Of a DNA stretch of 64,000 nt, positions 1 to 11,100 are shown piece by piece. Each line of letters begins with the position of its first letter. The first letter of the stretch is position 1. The notes under the pieces are model-generated. The model had not been told where the DNA came from. It made no database searches and worked only from the letters and a program-made list of their open reading frames with translations. The stretch covers positions 21,741,597 to 21,805,596 of the forward strand of contig CM055901.1 in assembly GCA_029582155.1 (NCBI GenBank), given 5' to 3'. This DNA is from Panopea generosa (Eukaryota > Mollusca > Bivalvia > Adapedonta > Hiatellidae). The position numbers and the translations under genes were made by a program.

Positions 1-98
1 GCATAATGGTCCTAAGTGCACCTGCTTGGGACCATTTTATAGCTTTAGCATGCTGGCATTAAACTGATTTAACAAGACATGAATAAACAGTTTTTTAT
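1..98. other. Short unique flank of the first repeat element
   Basis: No gene is recognised. The last 18 bases (from 81) are nearly repeated at 1016, so this flank and the sequence beyond 981 are parts of one local duplication that the element at 99-980 has split. Confidence 0.5.
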
Positions 99-980
99 AC
101 CCCTGACAAACGAAGTTTGAGGGGGTATATTGGAGTTGCCCTGTGGTCGGTCTGTCAGTCTGTCGGTCTGTCCGTTGCAATTTTCCTTGTCCGGAGCATC
201 ACTTGAAAAGTACTGGATGGAATTTCATCAAACGTCATACAATGGTAGAATATAATGATAGGAAGTGCAGTGTACAAGAAACATAACTGTATTCTTGCTA
301 ATTACAGAGTTATTGCCCTTTGATATTTTTTCTTGTCCGGAGCATAACTTGAAAAGTACCGGATGGAACTTCATCAAGCTTCATACAATGGTAGAATATA
401 ATGAGAGGAAGTGCAGTGTATAAGAAACATAACTCTATTCTTGCTAATTACAGAGTTATTGTCCTTTGATATATTTCCCTTGTCCGGAGCATTACTTTTA
501 AAGTACTGGATGGAATTTCATCAAACTTCATACAATGGTAGAATATAATGACAGGAAGTGCAGTGTACAGGAAACATAACTCTACTCTTGCTAATTACAG
601 AGTTATTGCCCTTTGATATATTTCCCTTGTCCGGAGCATTACCTTTAAAGTACTGGATGGAATTTCATCAAACTTCATACAATGGTAGAATATAATAACA
701 GGAAGTGCAGTGTAAAGGAAACATAACATTTATTGATTGCCATGAAAGCTTGTACACTACACAATAATTAAAAAAAACGTTTTTAATTTTAACAAAACCA
801 TAAAAAAATTAACAATACAAAAAAACTCAATCAATAACTGTCTCTTTTATTAATTTTTTTTTTTGTCTGGAGCATAACTTTAAAACTATTGGATATAATT
901 TAATAAAACTTCATACAATGGTAAACCATTTTCTGTCATGGCAGCGTTCGGGGGTATTCATCACCTTCAGTGATAGCTCT
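99..980 (+). mobile_element. Bivalve tandem-core repeat element (pearl/Helitron-like, non-autonomous)
   Basis: Near its left end lies the short hairpin CAAACGAAGTTTG (109-121), followed by a G-rich gggggtata motif and a (GTCNGTCTGTC) stretch. The core is a 147-bp tandem repeat whose conserved word cttgtccggagcat starts near 186, 332, 479 and 626, with a decayed fifth copy near 862. The right end has the familiar tail gggggtattcatcaccttc...tgatagctct. A 10-bp direct repeat, agttttttat, flanks the element at 89-98 and 981-990. Elements with this hairpin and tail are abundant in bivalve genomes. Short elements with tandem cores of about 160 bp are known there as 'pearl' elements and have been linked to Helitrons; that link is inference here. 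No protein is encoded. Confidence 0.7.
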
Positions 981-1426
981 AGTTTTTTATTATTTTGATA
1001 TCTGATCTGCTGTAGTGAATAAACAGCTTTTTTATTATATGGATATCTGATCTGCTGTCAGAAGCAACTTTTAAGGCTCTGTAGAGACATGCAATATGTT
1101 GCACTAGCTGATTGGTCATTTGCTGTAGCGGCAGTTTATTTACATTTTGGTATAATATATTAAAGTGCCATAAATTGTGGGACAGGCATTTACATAAGGA
1201 CAGACCTGATCATAGGTGGAATGTAAGGTACTGGATAGACGATCCACCCAGCCAAACTTTCAGCTTCAGCAGTTTCTGCAAAACAAGATTCTACTGTAAG
1301 TTGTCATGAAGTGCATCGTCTCGATTGTATTGAAAAAAAAAACAACATAAAATCTCACACAAGAACAAATTAATATAACTAAATAACAAGTATTGATATA
1401 ATTGAAAGAAAAATAAGCTTAATATA
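981..1426. other. Non-coding stretch with a local tandem duplication
   Basis: About 50 bp containing ggatatctgatctgctgt occurs twice (near 1000 and 1048). The second copy begins with the same gaataaacag word that precedes the element at 99. The rest is A+T rich. The open frame at 1112-1309 has no recognisable domain, and I do not call it a gene. Confidence 0.4.
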
Positions 1427-1790
1427 TGTATATTTTACACAAACATTAAAATATGTACATTTTACACAAACATTAAGATATGTACATTTTACACAAACAT
1501 TAAGATATGTACATTTAAAAAATGTACATTTTACACAAACATTAAGATATGTACATTTAAAATATGTATATTTTACACAAACATTAAGATATGTACATTT
1601 TACACAAACATTAAGATATGTACATTTAAAGTATGTACATTTTACACAAACATTAAGATATGTACATTTAAAATATGTACATTTTACACAAACATTAAGA
1701 TATGTACATTTAAAATATGTACATTTTACACAAACATTAAAATATGTGCATTTTACATAAAATATGTACATTTTACACAAACATTGTACA
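1427..1790. repeat. Minisatellite, 27-bp and 15-bp alternating units
   Basis: The words tatgtacattttacacaaac and tatgtacatttaaa alternate, giving composite steps of about 42 bp. About ten full units are visible and the edges decay. The 174-codon minus-strand open frame here (CVKCTYFKCTYLN repeats) is a by-product of unit lengths divisible by three. Confidence 0.9.
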
Positions 1791-1937
1791 GAAAAATAAT
1801 AAAAGCAATTTGAATGAAAAAGATTAAAAAAAACAACACTGGGATTCAAATGGTACATGCTTATGCATTTACTGTAATCAGCCCACCTTACCAAGTGTGT
1901 CACCCAAACTTATTAAAGTGACAATTATTTTTATACA

Positions 1938-2376
1938 TATTGGGTTATCATGTGATGGGTTATCATGTGATATATTATAATGTGATGGGTTATCATGTGA
2001 TATGTTATAATGTGATGGGTTATCATGTGATATGTTATAATGTGATGGGTTATCATGTGATAGGTTATAATGTGATGGGTTATCATGTGATATGTTATAA
2101 TGTAATGGGTTATTATGTGATATGTCATAATGTGATGGGTTATCATGTGATATGTTATAATGTGATGGGTTATCATGTGATATGTTATAATGTGATGGGT
2201 TATTATGTGATATGTCATAATGTGATGGGTTATCATGTGATGGATTATTATGTGATGGGCTATCATGTGATATGTTGTCATGTGATGGGCTATCATGTGA
2301 TATGTTGTCATGTGATGGGTTATTATGTGATGGGCTATCATGTGATGTGTTGTTATGTGATGGGTTATCATGTGAT
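1938..2376. repeat. Minisatellite, 15-bp half-unit in a 30-bp unit
   Basis: Half-units of the form gggttatcatgtgat alternate with tatgttataatgtgat-type half-units, giving a 30-bp composite that becomes irregular after 2230. The array is open for about 150 codons on both strands. This follows from a 15-bp period without stop codons, so neither frame is taken as coding. Confidence 0.93.
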
Positions 2377-2399
2377 AGGAGACAATCTGCGTAATTGTA

Positions 2400-3263
2400 G
2401 TCTCTATCTTTAGTAGGGGGAACTTATTTACCCTGGATGGACTCTAGTTGTACCACGCCTTGACGTTGAACTTTTATGAGTAACTATTTCCACGAACACT
2501 AAATTTTCATCATATATATATTTTTATACCTTTTTAAAGGTATATGTAAGTGGAGAGCCATAGACGTTGCGGGCCAATCTGCTTGTATTTTAAAGCAATA
2601 AAATATATTTTTGATGAAAACGAGATGTGATCATTACACGGCACAAGTATAACATATGCTTTTATGAGTTCTCTCAAAAAAAACGATAGATGGAATTGCT
2701 AACTTTGATTTAAAAATGTGTGTTTGATGCAGTGATGTTGGAATTTCGGTTTAATCTGTATTGTGAGCTGACGCGAGAGGTTTTGGAATTTTTCACTGTG
2801 ATTAGGTAACTAACATTCTTTTGGCTGTTTGTTTTGGCACTTGGAGAAATACTATGTTTTCTGCATAATAAATTATTTCGTAAGAATTATGTTAGATTTT
2901 ATTTGCTTCTCCATTTATTTTATTTGTAATTGACAAAGTATGTGAGCTATAAATACGTCACACAAATAATCAAGTGTAACACTTGCTGCACTTAAAGAAA
3001 CCAAACTGCCAGATTTTTTATGGTAACACTGTTACCGTAAGGTAACTTTTACTCTGGTATTAAAGAATAACAGTATGTGAAGTGGTCATAGATTCATTTA
3101 TATGTATTTAAACACAGTAAAAAAAACTTTAAAAAATAATTAAAGGAGGGAACCCAGAAATTAATGAACATGGGTATGCAAATAAATGAAATTTTTTTGT
3201 GCAACATTTTATACTTTGAAAAAGCTGGTATCATCAATTTTTTTTAATAATGGTTTCAGTAAA
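2400..3263. other. A+T-rich non-coding stretch
   Basis: I see no gene or known repeat here. A short self-complementary segment, tatacctttttaaaggtata, lies at 2524-2543. Confidence 0.4.
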
Positions 3264-3450
3264 GCGGGGTTGTGGTACAGTGGATATAGTGCTTGCCTTC
3301 TAAGCCAGAGGTCATTGGTTTGGACCAGATGGCCTCTTAAAAGCAACAATCAGTTCCGGTTCTACCAAGGAAACAAACTCGAGATCAGTATATCTGAGTT
3401 TTGAGCTTTCTTAGTTGTAAAGCAGAAATAAAACAAGTATAAACCACATA
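3264..3450 (+). mobile_element. tRNA-derived SINE, V-SINE type
   Basis: The left part is tRNA-like: gttgtggtacagtgg matches an A-box region and ggtttggacc, about 45 bp later, a weakened B box. It is followed by a conserved central domain (ggttctaccaaggaaac, then actcgagatcag) and a tail ending in an A-rich stretch (agaaataaaac). The order of tRNA head, this central domain and an A/T-rich tail is that of V-type SINEs such as the bivalve RUDI family. The copy is diverged, and I see no clear target-site duplication. A related copy lies on the minus strand at 18150-18357. Confidence 0.65.
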
Positions 3451-4130
3451 AAGGTTATATTTTAAGAGAATTGATATAAACAATTTACATACAAATACAA
3501 AGCTACATATTAACAAATTTACTAAAACATTTAAAAGGGAATTCATTGTAGAGTTGTGACTTTAATATAACTGGTGCATTAAATGAGAGTGAAACTGGAG
3601 AGAGACTTCATTAATTTGTTTTACTTTTCATGTAATTGATTAAAAAACACATAAATTTGGTGGCAATGAAATACTAGGCCGTCATGCTGGTAATTAACTT
3701 ATTGTTTTTAGTAATGCCTTACAAGCATTTTCACAGGTGAGTGTGTGAATTGAGCAAGACTTAATTCAATAACCTACCATATAAATGTGGTGTTTATTAC
3801 TCTTTATAATGTTTCTCAATACCATTTGCATTGTCATAATAGGACAAGATAGCCCTGGGAAGTGTCGATTACATGAGAAGATTAAATTTGTCTCATTATT
3901 CAACACTGTACAACTGCCTTTGTACTATGGCAGAGGGGTACATTACAGCAGTTAGGCAAAAACAAATACAGTCGTGGTTCCGATTACCCGGCCCCAGTGT
4001 TTTTTGCTGGGGAGGATTGATTTGCAATTAAAAAAAATAAAAATATTCTTTACTTATTTTTGGCTTCTTCCAGCCGAATGCATGTAATTAAAACACCACA
4101 AAGTAATTTGGGCATCTGGTTTTGCTTATA
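3451..4130. other. Non-coding stretch
   Basis: Nothing gene-like is seen. A small hairpin (ccccagtgttttttgctgggg) lies at about 3993-4013. Confidence 0.4.
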
Positions 4131-4617
4131 TAGTCAAACCTGTGTAAGCGGCCACCTCTATTAAGCAGCCAGTTGTCTTAACCTTTTACTCCATAGATAC
4201 GCGTTTTCCCGCACCAATCACAGAAGGCCTTTGAAACAGTGCAGGAAGAGTTCAGATTGCTTGTAACAAACAATCTGAACACTTCCTGCACTATTTTCCA
4301 CTCTGTCAGTTAATATAAACATAATTCACCCAATAATTCAAAAGCCTTCTATATTAAGTGTCCAAAGTCGTCTATATTAGAGGTGTCCAAAGGTGTCTAT
4401 ATTAGAGGTGTCCAATGGCGTTTATATTAGGTGTCCAAATGCGTCTATATTAGAGGCGTCCAAAGGCGTCTATATGAAGTAAAGGGTTAAGCAGTCACAT
4501 CTGCTATTTCCAATTTCTTTGCTTTCAAAGCAAATTAAGCTGTTTTAAATAGCAACCTGTCTTAAAAGGCCCCTTTTGTTCCTTCCCTTGAATGGCTGCT
4601 TAAAACAGAACTTACTG
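4131..4617. mobile_element. Palindromic pogo/Tc1-like MITE, split by a TTAA MITE
   Basis: The left end, tagtcaaacctgtgtaagc, is matched in inverted orientation by the right end, gcttaaaacagaacttactg, and TA dinucleotides flank the element at 4129-4130 and 4618-4619. The motif 'CAGTcAAACCTGTnTTAAGCaGCC' recurs in the elements at 29775-31009 and 55649-55839, so this is one family. Termini of the CAGT...ACTG type with TA targets are those of the Tc1/mariner/pogo group. The second base-quartet starts TAGT rather than CAGT, a single C-to-T change. About 313 bp of a different MITE (4178-4490) sit inside, so the element's own length is about 175 bp. No protein is encoded. Confidence 0.75.
4178..4490. 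mobile_element. piggyBac-type MITE with TTAA target duplication
   Basis: TTAA lies at both ends (4178-4181, 4487-4490). The ends are inverted repeats: ttaaccttttactccatag on the left, and the complement of tatgaagtaaagggttaa on the right. An internal inverted repeat, cagtgcaggaagagttcag ... ctgaacacttcctgcact, can form a hairpin (about 4238-4292). Toward the right end a unit of about 25 bp (core gtgtccaaaggcgtctatat) is repeated roughly six times between 4340 and 4478; this is the main reason the copy is longer than the second copy at 35153-35382. TTAA targets with CCCTTT-type ends fit the piggyBac superfamily. The source transposase is not in the window. Confidence 0.82.
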
Positions 4618-5399
4618 TACAACAGTTTCATTATGTTTGAGATGAACAACATGCTAAAGCGATAGTCTCATTTAATCACCGTAATAGGGGTGAGACTAGC
4701 CCCTTTACAGTAGAGGACGATCAAATTAAAAAAATATAAAAATCGTTCAAAAACGTGCTTTGATATGCACTAACTAAAGCAAGAATATGTGTTTGCAATG
4801 CCATGTTGGTCATCTTAAATGCTGGATGAAAATGATTAGTTGTTTTGATTTACTTCAAGGTTAAGAGACAAATATGGGGAGTCTGTCATATGTTTTTCCT
4901 ATCACACAAAGTCTTCAACAATGAGGACTCACTTATTTCACTCTATGACTGGGATTCTACAGAAATGAACTTAAAAGAGTTTTTCTTGTAACATGAACTT
5001 TGATTGGTTGATTTGAGTCAAAGTAACTCTAGAGATTTATAACATCAGGCCTGATTTCAAATTAAACTCTTAATATATGGTTCAAGATACAAAATACAAG
5101 AAACTTTATTTTGTGTTGGATGTACAAATATAAACACTAGCTGTAAAGCAATTTGCCGACAGTAACAAAGATACATAACATGTTAACCTTTTTTTATTTT
5201 TTTGTATGAGCCAGTGATCATATTATATAAAATACATAAGAATCTTTATAGCATTGTGTGCATAGACAGATGAAAAAAGATGATAAATACCCCTGTGTAT
5301 TGTGCAAGACACAAGGTACCTTGTCTACCAATGCTAATATATTTTAGCCAGTAACCTGAACCACACCTATTTTTTTATTTGGCCTAGTGAATAGCTTGC

Positions 5400-5425
5400 G
5401 GGGGGGGGGGGGGGGGGGGGGGGGG
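5400..5425 (+). repeat. Poly-G run, 26 bases
   Basis: An uninterrupted run of G in otherwise A+T-rich sequence. It can form G-quadruplex structures and is likely to vary in length between individuals. Its exact length in an assembly is unreliable. A second run of 15 G lies at 31865-31879. Confidence 0.9.
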
Positions 5426-7469
5426 TAACTTTGGCGGGGATAGTAGAACAGTCTGGTATTTACTTATTAGTTCATTCATAAAATTGATAAACCTCTTGTA
5501 AAAGTTCTTGTTTTATCCGCTTGAAACAATATTTCTGTTAACAATTAAGTTTTATGCAGAAGATAATATTATTATAAGTTTTTGTATCTCAAGTATTTCT
5601 TGTTTTTATTGTTGCATACAGCTTTTCTGGGTGCTAGGGAGGTTGTACTATAGAAATATAGACTACGGTATTGCAGAATTTATTATTACTATCTTTCTAA
5701 TTTATTATTACCGATATTACCGGTACTTTCGTAAGGGATTACCGTTTTATTGTTATAAAGTAGTTACTAATTAGGGAGTCTATGTTGGATTATATACAGT
5801 GTTTTCTTTTGTTGGAGGAGAAATCAGGTGAATACAAAGTGTTTTATATCTTTAATAGGTCATCAGTAGTGTATATTCACTACAGTTGGATAATTATTGT
5901 TAATTAATACATGTTTACAATATTTGAATGAAATTTGGTAGAAAAAAGGCAAAATCTGTAGATGTCTGTATCTATAATTGTGCCTTATTAATGGTTTTTG
6001 GCCTGACTAGTAAAAAAGTACCAGTGGCAATGAATCAGTTTCTAAATTGCACATTTTAACAGAAATTGTTTATAAGTAGTAAATAATTAAGTAATATGCC
6101 ATTATGCTGTTTTAAGTGTCCTCTCAGAAAATTCTGCACCTTGCGCATGAAACTGTTGTATCTGCCAGCACTAAATCTTTTGAAATAAATTTTGTTGTAT
6201 GAATGTTTACAAAGTGTCAAAATGTGATGTGTATCTCTGCCAAGTTTCGTTGAACTTCTCCGATTTTCAAATTTTTTCTCAATTTGAAAGATTCTCTAAT
6301 TCATTAATGACTGATCAAATGAATGCTAGATTTCAGTGCAAAGGAAGCAGTTTCTTACAAGTTATCAAAAAAAAAATGCTACATTTCTGTTTCATCACTT
6401 AATTTTTTTTAGAAACTGCTTCTCAGATTCGCATAAATTTCCTCAGAAGCTTTTTTAAGATAATGAGATGATGAGATGGCCATGTGTTCAATTTCCACAT
6501 AACCTACAGTAGTATTTAGACAAGTAAAAGTCTGTTAATATAAATGCATGCCCAATTCCTGAGAAAATCAATTCTACATTGTGAAATATAAAGCTGGTTT
6601 AGACTCAATATTAAACTTCAAAATTTCTCAACAGCAGCACATTCATCAGAACTGGTATTTAATGACTTTTCAGCCATTTATATAGCTAAGGTAAAGAAGT
6701 TGCCTGCTTTTAAAAAGCATCCAAATTATGGTTAGGTCTTATAAAAGATGTGGCAATTAAAGTAAATGAATGTGTAAGTTTGGCTCCTTGTACAGGGTAT
6801 TAAATACATTGGTGATACCAAATCCTGACAAGGCTGTAGGTGTGCCTGATAGTAACTGTACTGATCACAATCATTATGTATTGCCACTTTATATATTGTC
6901 TAACGTACTTATGCTACGTTCTATACAATTTTCTACTGTGGTCATAATATATTTTAAATAATTCGAATACATATTTCAAATTAATTTGTGGATACACTAT
7001 TTTTAAAAAAACAACAGTTAAAAATTACTGTTTTTCCAAAACTTGTGCATGTTCTGCAATATATTTATTTAATTCTGACGACGTGCTGAAAATATGTCAC
7101 ACCCGAAAACTATCTTTATATTTCTATAGTATCGAGTAAAATAAACAACTGTAGCTGTTTACTTTTGTTATTTTTGCCATTGTTATGGGTTCATTATATT
7201 ATAATAATTGAGTGCATTCATGGTTATTAGAAAAATTATTAACATTAACATTGTAGGAATCTGTCAGAAATGGCAATTAATTATCAAAAAAGATAAGTTT
7301 GAAGACCTCATTTAAGCAAGATTTTAAAAAATTCCTTGATTTAAGACATTTTCATTATTCCCTGATTAAATATTCAAAGAACAATCATAGTGATCTCAAT
7401 TAGTGCATTTAATCGTCACAATCAATTATTACACACACCATATTCATTTAAACTTTTCTTTTAGCCTGA

Positions 7470-7680
7470 AAGTGGTTGGAACGGCCGGAACAAGACCAGG
7501 TTTTAATTTCAATACTGGTTTGTACATTCCCATAATGCACTGTTTAGAAAATCAATGGCGACCTCCATGTGGTGAATGCCGTGTTTTTAACACGTGATCG
7601 TGACGTTTCAATATGGCAGCGCCCAGAGTCAATTTCTTAACTGGCCCTTATATATGGTTTGGTCGCTCATGCGACCTAAC
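7470..7680. promoter_or_regulatory. CpG-bearing segment with promoter-like words (tentative)
   Basis: The segment stands out from its A+T-rich surroundings. It holds an E-box cacgtg (7591-7596), a CRE-like tgacgt (7601-7606), two ATGGC words of YY1 type (7555-7559 and 7613-7617), a TATA-like ttatatatgg (7648-7657) and a palindrome ggtcgctcatgcgacc (7661-7676). No coding exon follows within reach on either strand, so it may equally be part of an unrecognised repeat. Confidence 0.22.
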
Positions 7681-8182
7681 CAAAAAATAGAATAGCAAGT
7701 AACAAAAGTAGACAATTATAATTATGGTTTTAGGTGGTCTAAGATGTTGTTAGAACACTTAACCTCCAACTGTTTGTGCTGCAGGTAGTGAATCTGGCTC
7801 TGTCAAGAGAGATATAATGTGGTAGAGTTTGCCATAATCAGGCGTAGACAAAAATATATAAATATAAACTAAATTTGATAACCTTTATAATATTTTGATT
7901 TATAATTGTTGGAGTAAAATTTAAAAACAGAAATCTATCAAATATTTCTTTCCAGTATATCTTTGTTTAAGTGTGACACTTAGATAAAATTGTTCCTGAA
8001 AGTTCAATGCCAAAGAAGAATATTAGAAAGGACAATATGAGCTCTTCTCCCCCAGTGAATAACAGATTGTTTTCCTGGGTAAAAAGTCAATTTCACCATT
8101 ATAAAGGTTATATGACACCTTAACTCAAACCACAAAGAGTTACATGCAAAATGTATTTTTGTTAGTATTGGATTTTATTATT

Positions 8183-11100
8183 AAAAAACACACCTCAGCT
8201 TTGTGACATTTCTATACGTAAAAACACACCTCAGCTTTGTGCCATTTCTATACGTAAAAACACACCTCAGTTTTGTGCCATTTCTATACATAAAAACACA
8301 CATCAGCTTTGTGCCATTTCTATACCTAAAAACACACATCAGCTTTGTGCCATTTCTATGCGTAAAAACACACCTCAGCTTTGTGCCATTTCTATACATA
8401 AAAACACACATCAGCTTTGTGCCATTTCTATACGTAAAAACACCTCAGCTTTGTGCCATTTCTAAACATAAAAAGACACATCAGCTTTGTGCCATTTCTA
8501 TACGTAAAAACACCTCAGCTTTGTGCCATTTCTAAACATAAAAACACACATCAGCTTTGTGCCATTTCTATACGTAAAAACACACGTCAGCTTTGTGCCA
8601 TTTCTATACCTAAAAACACCTCAGCATTGTGCCATTTCTAAACATAAAAACACACATCAGCTTTGTGCCATTTCTATACGTAAAAACACACCTCAGCTTT
8701 GTGCCATTTCTATACCTAAAAACACACATCAGCTTTGTACCATTTCTATGCGTAAAAACACACCTCAGCTTTGTGCCATTTCTATATATAAAAACACCTC
8801 AGCTTTGTGCCATTTCTATACATAAAAACACACCTCAGCTTTGTGCCATTTCTATACCTAAAAACACACATCAGCTTTGTGCCATTTCTATGCCTAAAAC
8901 ACACCTCAGCTTTGTGCCATTTCTATACCTAAAAACACACATCAGCTTTGTACCATTTCTATACCTAAAAACACACCTCAGCTTTGTGCCATTTCTATGC
9001 GTAAAAACACACCTCAGCTTTGTGCCATTTCTATACCTAAAAACACACATCAGCTTTGTACCATTTCTATGCGTAAAAACACACCTCAGCTTTGTGCCAT
9101 TTCTATATATAAAAACACACCTCAGCTTTGTGCCATTTCTATACATAAAAACACACCTCAGTTTTGTGCCATTTCTATACATAAAAACACACATCAGCTT
9201 TGTGCCATTTCTATACCTAAAAACACACATCAGCTTTGTGCCATTTCTATGCGTAAAAGCACACCTCAGTTTTGTGCCATTTCTATACATAAAAACACAC
9301 ATCAGCTTTGTGCCATTTTTATATATAAAAACACACCTCAGCTTTGTGCCATTTCTATACATAAAAACACACCTCAGTTTTGTGCCATTTCTATACATAA
9401 AAACACACATCAGCTTTGTGCCATTTCTATGCATAAAAACACACCTCAGCTTTGTGCCATTTCTATACATAAAAACACACCTCAGCTTTGTGCCATTTCT
9501 ATACGTAAAAACACACATCAGCTTTGTACCATTTCTATACCTAAAAATACACCTCAGCTTTGTGCCATTTCTATGCGTAAAAACACACCTCAGCTTTGTG
9601 CCATTTCTATACCTAAAAACACACATCAGCTTTGTACCATTTCTATGCGTAAAAACACACCTCAGCTTTGTGCCATTTCTAAACATAAAAACACACATCA
9701 GCTTTGTGCCATTTCTATACGTAAAAACACACCTCAGCTTTGTGCCATTTCTATACGTAAAAACACACCTCAGCTTTGTGCCATTTCTATGCGTAAAAAC
9801 ACACCTCAGCTTTGTGACATTTCTATACGTAAAAACACACCTCAGCTTTGTGCCATTTCTTTATATAAAAACACACCTCAGCTTTGTGCCATTTCTTTAT
9901 ATAAAAACACACCTCAGCTTTGTGCCATTTCTTTATATAAAAACACACCTCAGCTTTGTGCCATTTCTTTATATAAAAACACACCTCAGCTTTGTGCCAT
10001 TTCTTTATATAAAAACACACCTCAGCTTTGTGCCATTTCTAAACATAAAAACACACATCAGCTTTGTGCCATTTCTATGCATAAAAACACACCTCAGCTT
10101 TGTGCCATTTCTTTATATAAAAACACACCTCAGCTTTGTGCCATTTCTATACGTAAAAACACCTCAGCTTTGTGCCATTTCTAAACATAAAAACACACAT
10201 CAGCTTTGTGCCATTTCTATACGTAAAAACACACCTCAGCTTTGTGCCATTTCTATATGTAAAAACACACCTCAGCTTTGTGACATTTCTATACGTAAAA
10301 ACACACATCAGCTTTGTGCCATTTCTATATATAAAAACACACCTCAGCTTTGTGTCATTTCTATACATAAAAACACACCTCAGCTTTGTGCCATTTCTTT
10401 ATATAAAAACACACCTCAGCTTTGTGCCATTTCTATATATAAAAACACACCTCAGCTTTGTGCCATTTCTTTATATAAAAACACACCTCAGCTTTGTGCC
10501 ATTTGTATATATAAAAACACACCTCAGCTTTGTGCCATTTCTTTATATAAAAACACACCTCAGCTTTGTGCCATTTCTTTATATAAAAACACACCTCAGC
10601 TTTGTGCCATTTCTTTATATAAAAACACACCTCAGCTTTGTGCCATTTCTATACATAAAAACACACCTTAGCTTTGTGCCATTTCTATACATAAAAACAC
10701 ACCTCAGCTTTGTGACATTTCTATACATAAAAACACACCTCAGCTTTGTGACATTTCTATACGTAAAAACACACATCAGCTTTGTGCCATTTCTTTATAT
10801 AAAAACACACCTAAGCTTTGTGCCATTTCTATACATAAAAACACACCTCAGTTTTGTGCCATTTCTATACATAAAAACACACATCAGCTTTGTGCCATTT
10901 CTATACGTAAAAACACACATCAGCTTTGTGCCATTTCTATACCTAAAAACACCTCAGCTTTGTGCCATTTCTAAACATAAAAACACACATCAGCTTTGTG
11001 CCATTTCTATACGTAAAAACACACCTCAGCTTTGTGCCATTTCTATACGTAAAAACACACCTCAGCTTTGTGCCATTTCTATACGTAAAAACACACCTCA

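Larger units (their letters stand above)
4618..8182. other. Long A+T-rich stretch without a recognised gene
   Basis: Apart from the G run at 5400-5425 and the CpG-bearing segment at 7470-7680, I see only A+T-rich sequence. The open frames at 5508-5774, 6199-6402, 6770-6961 and 7403-7597 are short and low in complexity, and I recognise no domain in them. Confidence 0.45.

Noticed and set aside
1379-2413. Open frames of 146-174 codons over the 27/15-bp and 15/30-bp arrays
   Set aside because: Period divisible by three and open on both strands; no other protein evidence.
5400-5425. Poly-G run as a functional G-quadruplex element
   Set aside because: A homopolymer of this length can arise by slippage or assembly error; it is kept only as a simple repeat.
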